64,000 nucleotides of DNA from Flavisolibacter longurius (GTDB lineage Bacteria > Bacteroidota > Bacteroidia > Chitinophagales > Chitinophagaceae): the NCBI GenBank assembly GCA_013327885.1, contig JABUMY010000005.1:62001-126000 (forward strand), read 5' to 3'. This document shows positions 27,913 to 39,001 of the stretch, one piece after another; positions within the stretch are counted from its first letter, which is position 1; every line of letters begins with the position of its first letter. Both the position numbers and the translations under genes were made by a program. Below the pieces are notes generated by a model. It saw nothing but the letters and a program-made list of their open reading frames with translations, was not told where the DNA came from and did not search any database.

Positions 27913-28968
27913 CTAATTTTCCAAAAGCTCCTGCAACTTTTGTTTCAGCGATTCCGGATGCAGGTCAGCGGCAATTATTTTTTTGTTTTCGTCCATTAAA
28001 ATATTGAAAGGTATAGCTTCCAAAAAGTAGCGTTTGACCAGGATGTTATCCCAACCTTTCAAATCTGAAATCTGTATCCAGGGCAACTTATCTTCTTTAG
28101 TGGCCTTTTGCCATGCCTGCTTGGATGACTCTACGCCAATACCTACGATTGCGAATCCCTTGGATTTATATCGGTTGTAAAGTTCTACCAAGGCCGGATT
28201 CTGCTGTCGACAAGGCACACAGTTATGAGCCCAGAATTCCAATAAGGTATATTTGGAGGAAAGCTTTTTTGATGAAAACCAAGTCCCTTTGAGTGTTTTC
28301 ATCCGGAAGTCTGCTACTGTGAATCCAGGTTGAGTGAGACTGTCCCTGCGATAGGCATTTTCGATGCGTTGCCTTTCCTCTCCAGCTATTTTTTTGTCTA
28401 TAAGAGCAATGAGGTCACGGGCACTTTTTTTGGTAGTAGCCAGGCCTGTTAGCCGAACAGAAAAAGCAGATTGCGGATGGCGGAGAATATAGTCCTTTAG
28501 CAAGACATCATAATATTTTACCAGTGAATCGTTTAAACTGGTCGGCGGCACTTCCATGAATCGATATAGGACACTATCTTTTCGTTCAAGCAATAACTTA
28601 AATGTTTCTGTTTCCGCAGACGCTGACAGCGACGTATAATGTAACCACGCTTTGCTTGTTGCATCACTTCCTTCCGGCCTTGTTTCCTGGAGCACCATGT
28701 CTAAATCGCCACCGCCTAACCATAACAACGTTGGATGGGATTTGTCGGTATAGATCCAGCAGTCTCCTCCGCTTGCTAATGTACCTTCAAAGAAAAATGT
28801 TTTGTCAGGTCTGATCGGAATTTCCGCGTTGACATAGGCTCCTTGCACGAAGACTTTTTCTGCCGTTGACGCTTTGTTGATCCGCCCTTTAATGGTAAAA
28901 TTCACTTGCTGCGCATGAACGCAAATCGTCGTACACCAGAAGAAAATGACAAAAGCTAAAATTCGCAT
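27913..28968 (-). CDS. TlpA-like thiol-disulfide protein with DUF4369 N-terminal domain
   Basis: A protein of 351 residues from the ATG at 28968. A signal peptide (MRILAFVIFFWCTTICVHAQ) is followed by a DUF4369 beta domain (about 22-120), a helical linker and a C-terminal AhpC/TSA thioredoxin-fold domain with FWAHNCVPCRQQNP (CVPC redox pair). It probably reduces or forms disulfides in the periplasm. Such proteins are common in Bacteroidota and no link to peptide or glycan use can be read from sequence; being upstream of the M1 and DPP IV genes on the same strand may be chance or may give shared transcription. Confidence 0.87.
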   Translation of the reverse strand: MRILAFVIFFWCTTICVHAQQVNFTIKGRINKASTAEKVFVQGAYVNAEIPIRPDKTFFFEGTLASGGDCWIYTDKSHPTLLWLGGGDLDMVLQETRPEGSDATSKAWLHYTSLSASAETETFKLLLERKDSVLYRFMEVPPTSLNDSLVKYYDVLLKDYILRHPQSAFSVRLTGLATTKKSARDLIALIDKKIAGEERQRIENAYRRDSLTQPGFTVADFRMKTLKGTWFSSKKLSSKYTLLEFWAHNCVPCRQQNPALVELYNRYKSKGFAIVGIGVESSKQAWQKATKEDKLPWIQISDLKGWDNILVKRYFLEAIPFNILMDENKKIIAADLHPESLKQKLQELLEN

Positions 28969-29397
28969 CGTTTGTAATTTAGGAAGCAAAGGCCGCTACG
29001 AATACGCAAACCGTATTGGTATAGTCATCTCTTCTCATTCGTTTGTCAACCCTTTTTTACTAGAGCTGTCTGAAACGGAAATGATACCATTTTTATGTAA
29101 TTGGTATTTGAAAGCCAACATCATGTAGCCGTGAATTTACACTGTTACGTCATGAACTTACCCCGTAGCCATTTCAACTGGTCAATATCCTAGAAGCAAA
29201 GGACAAAATTTTGCCAGACGCCATGCAGGGCGAAATGCCGGCCTAAAAATCAACCTATCCCTCCCGGCACAGGACAGAAGCCATCTCAAGGCCAGTTAAA
29301 TTTCGTTGATGATTTATCAATATCAGGTAGTGATGACCTACGCGATTGATGCACTTAAAATTTATCTTCAGTGCTCTTTTTCCTCGAACTATTTTAT
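28969..29397. other. 429-base divergent intergenic region
   Basis: Lies between the TlpA-like gene (minus) and the APC permease gene (plus), so it should hold both promoters. ATACCA at 29084-29089 and TGGTAT at 29102-29107 form an inverted pair, and TTGGTAT occurs again near 29015. No ORF of protein character and no convincing TTTG/TAnnTTTG pair was seen. Confidence 0.5.
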
Positions 29398-30846
29398 ATG
29401 AAGGAGCAGACGTTCAAGCCAACGCTAAAGCTTTTAGATGCAACCATGATCGTAGCCGGGTCAATGATCGGTTCGGGCATTTTTATTGTCAGTGCCGACA
29501 TCACCCGCAACGTGGGCAGCACCGGCTGGCTCCTGATCGTTTGGCTGATCACCGGGTTTATGACGATTACTGCCGCCCTCAGTTATGGTGAATTAAGTGC
29601 CATGTACCCCAAAGCTGGCGGCCAGTACGTTTACCTGAAAGAAGCCTACAATCCGCTCATTGGCTTTTTATATGGCTGGAGTTTTTTTTCCGTCATCCAA
29701 ACGGCAACCATCGCCGCCGTTGGCGTTGCATTTGCCAAATTCACCGCTTACCTTCTCCCGGCCATAAGCGAAGACCGGGTAGCGCTGGACCTGGGCTTTC
29801 TCACCATTTCACCGGCACAGCTTTTAGCCATTGTGGTCATCACCACGCTTACATATATCAATACCAAAGGCATTAAAAACGGCAAGCTGATTCAAACCAC
29901 GTTTACCCTGACCAAGCTCCTCAGCCTCTTCGGCCTTATTGTTTTTGGATTGCTTGCCTTCAAGCCGGAGATCTGGCAAAGCAACTGGACCAATGGCTGG
30001 AACATGAATAAATTGAATACAGATGGCAGCACGGCATCGTATACAACCATTGCCGCCCTGGGGGCCATTGCTGCTGCCATGGTGGGCTCCATCTTTAGCA
30101 GCGATTCCTGGAACAATGTGACCTTCATTGCCGGCGAGATCAAAAATCCAAAACGCAATGTAGGGCTGAGCCTTTTCCTGGGAACGTTGGTGGTAACACT
30201 GATCTACATTGCCACCAACATCATGTATACGGCCGTTTTGCCCCTGCAGGAAATTGCCGCCGCCGACAAAGACCGGGTGGCGGTAACGGCTTCCAATGTA
30301 ATTTTTGGCAATGCCGGCACCATGATTATTGCGCTGATGATCATGGTTTCCACGTTTGGCTGCAACAACGGGATCATCCTCGCCGGTGCAAGGGTATATT
30401 ACACCATGTCGCAGGATGGTGTGTTCTTTAAAAAAGTTGGACAACTGAATAAAAATGCGGTTCCCGGTTATGCCCTTTGGCTGCAATGCCTGTTTGCCTG
30501 CGCCTGGTGCCTGAGCGGCCGGTATGGCGACCTGTTGGATATGATCTCTTTCGTGGTGGTAGCGTTTTACATGCTGACGATCGTGGGCATTTTTATCCTG
30601 CGGAAAAAACGGCCGGATGCGGAACGACCGTACAAAGCCTTTGGCTATCCCGTGTTACCGATCATTTATATCATCATGGGACTGGCGTTTTGCAGCCTTC
30701 TTATTGTTTACAAGCCAAAGTTTACCTGGCCCGGGCTCATCATCACATTACTGGGTATCCCGATCTACTACCTTGTTCTCGCCAATAAAAAAACAAAGCA
30801 ACGGCAAAACAGGGAGGCAAGCGTGGAGCAGGTGGAAGAAGTATAA
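29398..30846 (+). CDS. APC superfamily amino-acid permease
   Basis: A protein of 482 residues from the ATG at 29398 (a GTG nine codons upstream is open). It has about 12 hydrophobic helices and the APC helix 1 signature MIVAGSMIGSGIFIVSADI, followed by ALSYGELSAMYPKAGGQYVY. It resembles the LAT-type branch (SLC7-like), which moves neutral amino acids. Inside this locus it could carry proline or hydroxyproline, but substrate cannot be read from sequence. It stands alone and ends at a strong bidirectional terminator. Confidence 0.9.
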   Translation: MKEQTFKPTLKLLDATMIVAGSMIGSGIFIVSADITRNVGSTGWLLIVWLITGFMTITAALSYGELSAMYPKAGGQYVYLKEAYNPLIGFLYGWSFFSVIQTATIAAVGVAFAKFTAYLLPAISEDRVALDLGFLTISPAQLLAIVVITTLTYINTKGIKNGKLIQTTFTLTKLLSLFGLIVFGLLAFKPEIWQSNWTNGWNMNKLNTDGSTASYTTIAALGAIAAAMVGSIFSSDSWNNVTFIAGEIKNPKRNVGLSLFLGTLVVTLIYIATNIMYTAVLPLQEIAAADKDRVAVTASNVIFGNAGTMIIALMIMVSTFGCNNGIILAGARVYYTMSQDGVFFKKVGQLNKNAVPGYALWLQCLFACAWCLSGRYGDLLDMISFVVVAFYMLTIVGIFILRKKRPDAERPYKAFGYPVLPIIYIIMGLAFCSLLIVYKPKFTWPGLIITLLGIPIYYLVLANKKTKQRQNREASVEQVEEV

Positions 30847-30880
30847 CCTACTGCTGAAATGAATAAAATAATCTTCGTTT

Positions 30881-30928
30881 ATTCAAACAAAAAAGCTGCA
30901 GAAACATCTGCAGCTTTTTTGTTTGAAT
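30881..30928. terminator. Strong bidirectional terminator, perfect 21-bp stem
   Basis: Positions 30881-30901 are the exact reverse complement of 30908-30928 around a 6-base loop (AAACAT). The core GCTGCAG/CTGCAGC is flanked by A- and T-runs, so it ends transcription from both the APC gene (plus) and the S9 gene (minus). Confidence 0.93.
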
Positions 30929-30938
30929 AGAATCTATT

Positions 30939-33260
<2,322 letters not shown>

Positions 33261-33347
33261 GGTGCTGTTTTGTTTATTCTTTCGTTGGTTTTTGCGGCGG
33301 CTGCCAAGAAGCATTGCTCTAAATTTTAAAGCTGAATTTCCTTCGTT

Positions 33348-35759
33348 CTATTTCACTTTCCATTCATGAATGCCGGTAGAATGTTTTTCCGGCAACTGTA
33401 CTTCAAGCTTGAGCGCCGTTGTGGTAACAGGCTCAAATTTTATTCGATTGAATTTGTCCTTTGCAATTTCATACGGCATAGCGTTGTTTACCAACACCCA
33501 TTCAGCCCCTTTTTTGTAATAAAGCTTGTACGAAGCCGGAATGCGACAACCGCCAAAGGGTCCATCATCATACCAATACACTTCCGATTCTGAAATAGTC
33601 GTTTCTTTTTCAAAATCATACTGTACAAATTCGGTCGTATTGTTCTTTGGCCACCAATGCAGGTAAGTGTTGTTTTGATCAGCCGAATTCATGGGTTCTA
33701 TCTGGTCATTCAGGGCCATATAGGAACGAGTGTTGCGCAACGAAGACTGTACTTTGCTCGTTGCCGCCACCGTTGGTGCCGGTTTTGGTTTTGCCGCCGA
33801 CTCTTCATAAGGGATCCACACCATCATTTCGTTGGCGCCCCTGTTGGCCCAGGTGTAATACGGGATGGCAACCACTTCCTGGTTGCTTTTCAGCAGCACA
33901 TCAGAGTTCAATTGTCGCTTGGCACTGGAGCCTTGCGTGGTCAGTATCGTCACGCCATTCATAAAGCTTTCGTTGAAGACCGCTTTCACCGGTGCGTCTT
34001 TGCTCACCAAAATATTTTGCACCAGGTTGTCTTTGTTGTCGGGTCCTTCCAGGCAGTAAACAATGGGACCCCGCTGCAGGGCAAAACGGCCGGCATCGTC
34101 TTTTACATTTTCATGTGCAATGATTTTTTGCGCTTCCATCGGGAAATCAACAGTGATCTTATCGCCTTTCTTCCAGGTACGGGATAACACGGCATAGCCG
34201 TTCTTTGTTTCGTAGGAAACAGCCTTCCCGTTCACGGTGATGGCTACGGGTTTTTGATCCGCTTTGATATAACGATAAAGATCGCTGGGAGCCGGCTTTT
34301 GCTGCGCCCATCCAGGTATCCTGACGTTCACCGTAAAGGCCGTTGTTTTTGCAGGATCTACCTGTAGGTTCACCCTTCCTTCCCAGGGATAATTGGTGGT
34401 CTGCGCAATCTTTACGTTGCCAGACGTTAAGGTAACGGTGCTGGTGTTTCCCATAAAAAGATTCACATACAGGTTGTTCTTGTTCTGCGCATACACATAA
34501 CCGGGAACAGAAGGCAAAAAGCGGGTCATGTTGGAAATACAACAGGCACAGCTAAACCAGGCACTGCGCTGGTGCTGTCCCATGGAAGAAAGCGGGTTGG
34601 GATAAAAAAACCGGTTGCCGCTTTGCGATAGTCCTGACAGCAAACCATTGTACAGGGTTCTTTCCAGCACATCGATATATTGGGCATCGCCGTGCAGCAA
34701 AAACATACGCTGATTCCAGTATACGTTGGCAATGGCGGCACAGGTTTCGGCATAAGCCGACATGTTTGGCAACTGGTAGGCTTTTCCAAAGGCCTCACCG
34801 GCACCGGTAGCGCCAATGCCGCCGGTGATGTAGATCTTTTTACCCACCACATCTTCCCAGATGTCGTCAATAGCCTTGAGATAACGTTCATCTCCGGTAA
34901 GGGCGGCCACATCGGCCATGCCGGTATACATATACGTGGCCCGAACGGCATGTCCCACGGCTTCGTGCTGGTCAAACACCCTCTTGTGTCCCTGGTGGTA
35001 TTCGCTGCCTTTGGGGCCTCTTACATCCAAAAAGAATTTTGCCAGGTCGAGGTAGGCTTTCTTACCGGTTACGCGGTACAATCTTGCCAGGCCCAGCTCC
35101 ACGATCTGGTGGCCGGGATATTTTTCTTCTTTTCCCCAGCCAAAATCTTTCACCAGCAAGTCAGCGTTTTTAATGGCGATGTTCAGAAGGTTCTTTTTAC
35201 CGGTAGCCTGGTAATGTGCCACCGCCGCTTCAAACAAATGGCCTGAATTATACAGTTCGTGGCTCAGGTCTTCTTCTTTTTCCCAACGCTTGGCACCTAC
35301 CCAATCGTGCAGCTTGGCGGGTTTGGCAGTACGAAACGTAAACAGGTAGCCATCCGGCTCCTGAGCGGCAGCAATAATGGCGATGAGCGAGTCAAGGCTT
35401 TTTTCCAGGGCCGGGTTGGGCTTAACCTGCAAAGCATACGAAGCGCCTTCTATCACCTTGTACAGGTCCGTATCGTCGAAGGTGTATTCGGTCAGCTTAT
35501 CACCGACTGGCTTTTTGCCTGCCGCTTTCAGAAAGTTATCGATCCGACCTTCCGATTGGCATTTTTCCAGTACATACGGAATGGTGACATTGGCATTTAA
35601 TTCCATTTTTGGTTGCCAAAACTTATCGTGCACATGCACATGTGTAAAGCTGACGGGTTGAATCGGGTAATCCCTGTTCTGCGCCCCGGACCTGCCCGGT
35701 ACAACAAACAAAAAAACGCCGGAAAAAAGGATACCCCTGAATAAGGAACGGTTGTACAT
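33348..35759 (-). CDS. GH127 beta-L-arabinofuranosidase with discoidin-like C terminus
   Basis: An exported protein of 803 residues (signal peptide to about residue 26, SGAQ). The DUF1680 (alpha/alpha)6 domain shows YAETC with Glu338 and Cys340, and SCACC with Cys404, Cys406 and Cys407. Glu338 and Cys340 carry the same numbers that I recall for the zinc ligands of Bifidobacterium longum HypBA1, the enzyme that releases L-arabinose from Hyp-linked beta-arabinooligosaccharides of extensin. Residues about 670-803 form a galactose-binding/discoidin-like domain (DFEKETTISESEVYWYDDG). It is followed by an S9 prolyl peptidase gene on the same strand. The GH127 call is firm, the extensin substrate is inference from family and context. 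Confidence 0.93.
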   Translation of the reverse strand: MYNRSLFRGILFSGVFLFVVPGRSGAQNRDYPIQPVSFTHVHVHDKFWQPKMELNANVTIPYVLEKCQSEGRIDNFLKAAGKKPVGDKLTEYTFDDTDLYKVIEGASYALQVKPNPALEKSLDSLIAIIAAAQEPDGYLFTFRTAKPAKLHDWVGAKRWEKEEDLSHELYNSGHLFEAAVAHYQATGKKNLLNIAIKNADLLVKDFGWGKEEKYPGHQIVELGLARLYRVTGKKAYLDLAKFFLDVRGPKGSEYHQGHKRVFDQHEAVGHAVRATYMYTGMADVAALTGDERYLKAIDDIWEDVVGKKIYITGGIGATGAGEAFGKAYQLPNMSAYAETCAAIANVYWNQRMFLLHGDAQYIDVLERTLYNGLLSGLSQSGNRFFYPNPLSSMGQHQRSAWFSCACCISNMTRFLPSVPGYVYAQNKNNLYVNLFMGNTSTVTLTSGNVKIAQTTNYPWEGRVNLQVDPAKTTAFTVNVRIPGWAQQKPAPSDLYRYIKADQKPVAITVNGKAVSYETKNGYAVLSRTWKKGDKITVDFPMEAQKIIAHENVKDDAGRFALQRGPIVYCLEGPDNKDNLVQNILVSKDAPVKAVFNESFMNGVTILTTQGSSAKRQLNSDVLLKSNQEVVAIPYYTWANRGANEMMVWIPYEESAAKPKPAPTVAATSKVQSSLRNTRSYMALNDQIEPMNSADQNNTYLHWWPKNNTTEFVQYDFEKETTISESEVYWYDDGPFGGCRIPASYKLYYKKGAEWVLVNNAMPYEIAKDKFNRIKFEPVTTTALKLEVQLPEKHSTGIHEWKVK

Positions 35760-36097
35760 ACGCTACTACTGAATGGTGAAGAAATAAGAGACTTGACACT
35801 TTTGCCAGGTGCCTAAAAGTAACCGACCTAAGTTCGCCAGATTATAAGGATTTTATCACCCTTTTCTCCAATATTAACCAGTTTTCTTTTTGCATGCCGG
35901 CTTACCAAAGTGGGGATTAAAAGTAAGCCGGGGAAGCGAGGTCAGTGAAACGTTCCCACTCTTACCAAGCACAGTACATTTTACGTCTTTCGCTAATCAA
36001 CTACAAGAGAGAAAATGGAATTTCATGCTAAAACACAAAACTTCTTGCACGATCAAAGGATAGCAGAACCTGCCAGTGGCAATCTTTCGCTTCACGA
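35760..36097. other. 338-base intergenic region upstream of GH127
   Basis: No gene seen. It contains the promoter region of the GH127 gene (minus) and the inverted repeat at 35896-35931. A 39-codon plus-strand frame from 36015 runs into the metallopeptidase gene and looks spurious. Confidence 0.6.
35896..35931. promoter_or_regulatory. Inverted repeat, candidate operator of GH127
   Basis: CCGGCTTAC (35897-35905) and GTAAGCCGG (35923-35931) are a perfect 9-base inverted pair with a 17-base spacer. The left arm with its flank, GCCGGCTTACCAAA (35896-35909), matches GCCGGCTTACCGAA at 44057-44070 upstream of the SusC operon in 13 of 14 positions. A shared regulator is plausible. Confidence 0.45.
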
Positions 36098-36979
36098 TCA
36101 GCTTTTCCTTGCAGGCCTGACGTTCTTGCTGTAGTACACATCCGCCGGAATGTGATGGCCCCAATAAACCTGCTCAAGGATTTTGTATAAGGCAGGATCA
36201 TAGTTTTTTAAATCCTCCGGCGATTGCACCCTTATATCCCCATCATAAAATTCGTAGTTCGACCAGAACCACCATTGTGAGCCCTCCGCCCAGTATTCCG
36301 CTACCGTATTGATGGCATACTGGCCTTTGTAAAGTCCCTTGGCTTTCGCCGCCTCATAGGCCTGCCCGATTTGCCTGTAAAGGGCCGTATCTGCCCTTCG
36401 CATGGCGCTCATGATGTTATGGCTGAATTCATGCACCAGGATATTTTCGCCATAATAACGCGTACCCGGGTAACCCAGCAAATTTTCCTCCGCACACGAT
36501 GTAACCGTTCCGCCCATGCCTCTTGCGCGGCCGTTCCAATATTCCCTGTCACTCATGCCGGCAATGCCGCCGGGCTTATCATAATTCTCCCGTTCTCCGG
36601 GTGTTAACCGGGGATCGTCTTTTGCTGGCTTTTTCCAGTGGCGGCGTTCGGGCAGATCGGTTTCCATCTCGGATTGTGCCATGACTAAAACACGGGCACC
36701 CTGCCTTATGAGGGCAGTCCGTATATCTGGTCTTTTGACAAGCATATAGTTCACAATATCTCTTGCCACAAGTAGCGCATCAACCGGCACCTTTTCCGAA
36801 GAAACGATGGGAATGCCGTACGCATCCGAATAGTTTTTGTAAAAGGTATCGAGGTTCAATGCGGCAGGCGGTGTTGTTACCATGGCCTGTTTGTAATCAT
36901 TTAGCGGTTGGCCCCTTTCCTGAGCCTTCGCCTGGAAGAACAAAAAAAGCAGGGCAGGAAAAAAGAAATGTTTGCGCAT
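36098..36979 (-). CDS. Putative exported zinc metallopeptidase (HEFSH), family not identified
   Basis: A protein of 293 residues from the ATG at 36979 (signal peptide MRKHFFFPALLFLFFQAKAQ). The zinc motif HEFSH is at 183-187 and a possible third ligand lies in VAEYWAEG (Glu228 or Glu232), preceded by the conserved-looking run EENLLGYPGTRYYGENILV. This order (HExxH, then EYxAE about 40 residues later) recalls gluzincins of the anthrax lethal factor/M34 type, which include Pro-Pro endopeptidases, but overall similarity cannot be judged by eye. The position between the GH127 gene and the SusC/SusD operon makes a role in cutting proline-rich polypeptide attractive. Function is not established. 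Confidence 0.6.
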   Translation of the reverse strand: MRKHFFFPALLFLFFQAKAQERGQPLNDYKQAMVTTPPAALNLDTFYKNYSDAYGIPIVSSEKVPVDALLVARDIVNYMLVKRPDIRTALIRQGARVLVMAQSEMETDLPERRHWKKPAKDDPRLTPGERENYDKPGGIAGMSDREYWNGRARGMGGTVTSCAEENLLGYPGTRYYGENILVHEFSHNIMSAMRRADTALYRQIGQAYEAAKAKGLYKGQYAINTVAEYWAEGSQWWFWSNYEFYDGDIRVQSPEDLKNYDPALYKILEQVYWGHHIPADVYYSKNVRPARKS

Positions 36980-37292
36980 ATAAACGGGATCTATGTTTTT
37001 ACAGCGATACCGGTGAAACTTTCGACTCGGAAATTTGACTTCGAAACAACCAATCATTTTACATCGGATAAGATCCTATTCGAAATGACTGCGAGTTTGT
37101 TTTCATGCATGAAATTGAACCGAAAATAAAAGAGCAAATTTTATAAGCCAGAAACAACGTCACTGGTTTTCGCTCTATATGAAAAGAAGACAGGCGAAAG
37201 AATTCGCCTGTCGCACGTTATGCTAAGAGAGACTAAGAAATTTGAGCAGGCCGATTTGCTTTGCAACTAACAAAGCAAGCCTTTGCTGCTGC
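36980..37292. other. 313-base intergenic region between the metallopeptidase and the SusC/SusD operon end
   Basis: Contains the likely promoter of the metallopeptidase gene and the hairpin at 37189-37212. No ORF of protein character was seen. Confidence 0.55.
37189..37212 (-). terminator. Terminator hairpin of the SusC/SusD operon
   Basis: GACAGGCGAA pairs perfectly with TTCGCCTGTC around a 4-base loop. On the minus strand it is followed by TTCTTTTCAT, a moderately U-rich tail. It lies 80 bases beyond the stop of the DUF5007 gene, the last gene of the SusC operon. Confidence 0.6.
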
Positions 37293-38267
37293 TTACAGCT
37301 TAAGCGCATCGCTCAATTTTACTTCAACGATGTAAGTACCTTCCATCATCACCTGGAATTCAAAACGCGGATTGGCCGATTCGGCGCGGATGGTTCGGTT
37401 ATCGATGTGCAGGAATTGCGCAGGAATCCGATAATACATCAGGTAACCCCAGTTGGTGGCCGGCGTTATGTATTTGGCCATGGGGAACGGCGCCACTTCA
37501 AAATCGCAGATCAACGCCGTATCGGTAACAATCACCGGGTTAAACCGTGCATAGGTTTCAAATGTAGGACGGTCGCCCCTTTTGATCACCTCTCCTGCTT
37601 TGGGATTGAAGGTTTTTCCGTTTTTGTCCACGATCTTGAGAATAACCCTGGCGCCATCGCCGGAAACACGCTTGCAGGAAACTTGGGGAAGCTTCATATC
37701 TGTGAAGGTCTCCATCGGTGAAGCGGAAGCAGCGCCGGTGCTGATCAGTGTAAAATAATCTTCTGTATAGGGATCGATCACCTGTATCTGGCCAATGGAC
37801 GGAAATACCTTGGTGCCGCGTACATTTTGCATTTCCACATCAAAATCATAGATGCCAAGCGGCAGGTTTTTAGAACCCCTGTTGAATACGATCTGGCCGC
37901 TTTTTTCATTAAAGATCATCGGCTTTACTTTTTGTATTTCCCTTTTTTTGTTGAGCAGGGCAACCGTAGTATCCGTTTCGGGATTAAAGGAAAGGCCATC
38001 TTTGAACACCAGCAACTCGTATTCGGTGTTAAATTCAGCCGGAGCGGCTTTGCCGTCTTTGGTGCGCAGGTTAACCATTTTAAAAGTGTACGGTGGCGTA
38101 GAGCCATCACCCTCGATAGCGGCTGATTTTACCAGCGGCATGCCCCTTTTGGCAAGAATGATATTATCCTTGTACCGCACCAGGTCACTCATAAATCCTT
38201 CCTCGATCTTTTTGCAGGCGGTAACCACAACGAGCAGTATGGTCGCGATAATGCTTATTTTTTTCAT
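37293..38267 (-). CDS. DUF5007-like lipoprotein of the SusC/SusD operon
   Basis: A protein of 324 residues with a lipoprotein signal ending VVVTAC (Cys18) followed by KK, as in exported surface lipoproteins. The rest is beta-rich, with two apparent domains (about 40-160 and 170-320). I recall similar proteins under the name DUF5007 beside SusD and fasciclin genes in Chitinophagaceae. It is the last gene of the operon (28 bases after the fasciclin gene). Such third and fourth lipoproteins usually act as surface ligand-binding proteins in the manner of SusE/SusF; the ligand is not known. Confidence 0.65.
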   Translation of the reverse strand: MKKISIIATILLVVVTACKKIEEGFMSDLVRYKDNIILAKRGMPLVKSAAIEGDGSTPPYTFKMVNLRTKDGKAAPAEFNTEYELLVFKDGLSFNPETDTTVALLNKKREIQKVKPMIFNEKSGQIVFNRGSKNLPLGIYDFDVEMQNVRGTKVFPSIGQIQVIDPYTEDYFTLISTGAASASPMETFTDMKLPQVSCKRVSGDGARVILKIVDKNGKTFNPKAGEVIKRGDRPTFETYARFNPVIVTDTALICDFEVAPFPMAKYITPATNWGYLMYYRIPAQFLHIDNRTIRAESANPRFEFQVMMEGTYIVEVKLSDALKL

Positions 38268-38295
38268 GACTGATTGTTTATAAAATGCCTGTAGA

Positions 38296-38982
38296 TTAAT
38301 TCAACCGTTCGGAGTTAAAGAATAAGCGATGGTTACCGTGCAGCACGTGAATGATTCCCGTTGTTGTAACAATTCCTGACGTTTGGCAATCATAGGAAAT
38401 ATCTTTTTCTGCAGCAGGAATGGATGCCGGGTCGGGCTGCAGGTCATCCCGTGAACCGATCACTTTTGAAAAGCGCACATAATCCACACGGTTGACATAA
38501 GCACCGTAATCCTGCGTTCTCCGCAAATTGATCAGGAACTGTACATTCGGAATCGGCCCGAGAAGACTGTTGTACAACTGACCGGTAACCGTCATCTGGT
38601 CGCGGTTGATCTTGCCTTCAAACATGTACATTTTCAGCGAGTCCTTCATTTCGTTCACAGGCAGGCTGTCGATGGTAAAGCGCAGGTTTTCGTTTCCCAG
38701 TTGTACGCCACGCCTTATTTTCCTTGCCTGCACAAAATCAGCAACGCCATAATTGGTGGTAGCAAAAAATGTAATGTTGCCATTAACAGCGTCTTTCATG
38801 CCTGCACGGTCAATGATGCGAACGAGCGAATCGAACACCGGCTTCGACTTTAGAAAGTCATAGGTGGTCATGTTCACGTTGGGGTTTGTTTGCCCGCCAT
38901 CATTTTTGTAATCATCCTTTTTGCAGGATGCCAGCATGGCCAGGGATAGCAGGAGAAAGGTGACAGGGAAATATCTTTTCAT
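38296..38982 (-). CDS. Fasciclin-domain lipoprotein
   Basis: A protein of 228 residues. A lipoprotein signal ends MLASC (Cys20), and a fasciclin (FAS1) fold follows, recognised by NGNITFFATTNYGVADF near residue 70 and by GIIHVLHGN near the C terminus. FAS1 domains mediate adhesion or protein binding and also occur in plant fasciclin-like arabinogalactan proteins. It lies between SusD (19 bases) and the DUF5007 gene (28 bases) in a tight operon, so it is probably part of the surface-exposed uptake complex, perhaps a protein-binding subunit. Confidence 0.85.
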   Translation of the reverse strand: MKRYFPVTFLLLSLAMLASCKKDDYKNDGGQTNPNVNMTTYDFLKSKPVFDSLVRIIDRAGMKDAVNGNITFFATTNYGVADFVQARKIRRGVQLGNENLRFTIDSLPVNEMKDSLKMYMFEGKINRDQMTVTGQLYNSLLGPIPNVQFLINLRRTQDYGAYVNRVDYVRFSKVIGSRDDLQPDPASIPAAEKDISYDCQTSGIVTTTGIIHVLHGNHRLFFNSERLN

Positions 38983-39001
38983 GATGTGTTTTTTTTGAAT
39001 G

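Noticed and set aside
36015-36134. A 39-codon plus-strand frame before the metallopeptidase 3' end
   Set aside because: It overlaps the metallopeptidase gene on the opposite strand, has no promoter-like sequence and no family features.
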